The notes beneath the pieces are model-generated. The model was not told where the DNA came from. It made no database searches and saw only the letters and a program-made list of their open reading frames with translations. Shown in pieces: positions 5,475 through 5,550 of a DNA stretch of 5,550 bases. Position numbers and translations under genes: made by a program. The stretch comes from GCA-2730975 sp964576585. Lineage in GTDB: Bacteria > Verrucomicrobiota > Verrucomicrobiia > Opitutales > Seribacteraceae. The stretch lies in assembly GCA_964576585.1 (NCBI GenBank), contig CAZNWO010000198.1, positions 1-5,550 of the forward strand. The letters are read 5' to 3'. Each line of letters opens with the position of its first letter. Positions within the stretch are counted from its first letter, which is position 1.

Positions 5475-5550
5475 ATGTCGACCACTCCACAAGTCCTCGC
5501 CTGGATCACCTGCGATTCCGTCTACGTCGATCCCGCCACAGGCAAACACA
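5475..5550 (+). CDS. Start of an unidentified protein, possibly DUF6941-like (partial)
   Basis: An ATG at 5475 follows the peptidase stop by 12 bases and opens a frame to the window edge: MSTTPQVLAWITCDSVYVDP, then ATGKH. A purine-rich AGAAAG at 5462-5467 could serve as a ribosome binding site. The pattern of a short polar start followed by a hydrophobic strand and CDxVxVDxxTGK resembles the opening of DUF6941-type proteins, small soluble proteins of unknown function with a beta-sandwich-like fold. With only 25 residues this is a resemblance, not an identification. The tight spacing suggests the same transcript as the peptidase. Confidence 0.6.
   Translation, partial: MSTTPQVLAWITCDSVYVDPATGKH

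Noticed and set aside
4839..5549. 236-codon minus-strand frame opposite the 3' half of the peptidase gene
   Set aside because: The opposite strand encodes the conserved M3 zinc site and C-terminal motifs, and the antisense frame has no visible domain or start signal.

Overview
The window looks like a draft or metagenome-assembled contig (it carries a run of 100 Ns) from a Gram-negative, fairly GC-rich bacterium. Three things make the PVC group, most likely Verrucomicrobiota and less likely Planctomycetota, my best guess: the SGNH hydrolase with an extra C-terminal beta-rich domain, the Old Yellow Enzyme variant with a CRTFSDC...C tail, and a trailing start that resembles DUF6941-type proteins. 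Ribosome binding sites are weak throughout. This placement is inference from protein resemblance, not from a phylogenetic marker.

Left part (1-703). The tail of one gene ends in an ATGA overlap with a 52-residue, tryptophan-rich, single-pass membrane microprotein (48-206). A stretch of about 335 bases without a convincing gene follows (207-541). It holds the most striking signal in the window: ten A-tracts of 4-5 bases spaced almost exactly 21 bp apart, two helical turns, from about 246 to 441. This is the pattern expected of intrinsically curved DNA. In the first five units a second conserved block (TGCGGg) keeps the same 21-bp period. After the array comes a possible 46-residue membrane microprotein (542-682), which converges on the next gene.

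Middle part (704-2158, minus strand). One complete NADH:flavin oxidoreductase of the Old Yellow Enzyme superfamily, 484 residues. It has a lysine where one of the usual active-site His residues sits, and a three-cysteine remnant of an iron-sulfur-type motif near the C-terminus. A 149-base purine-rich spacer (2159-2307) separates it from the divergent plus-strand genes.

Right part (2308-5550, plus strand). A secreted SGNH/GDSL-type hydrolase (2308-3483), an M3-family oligopeptidase A-like zinc peptidase (3507-5462, interrupted by the N-gap) and the start of a third gene (5475 onward) are packed with spacers of 23 and 12 bases, so they are probably one transcript. The hydrolase would act in the periplasm or outside the cell on esterified sugars, and the peptidase would finish degradation of short peptides in the cytoplasm. 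I see no pathway link between them beyond general nutrient turnover. I see no tRNA, rRNA, CRISPR array, insertion sequence or clear phage gene. The best candidate for something undescribed is the phased A-tract array and its two flanking membrane microproteins.
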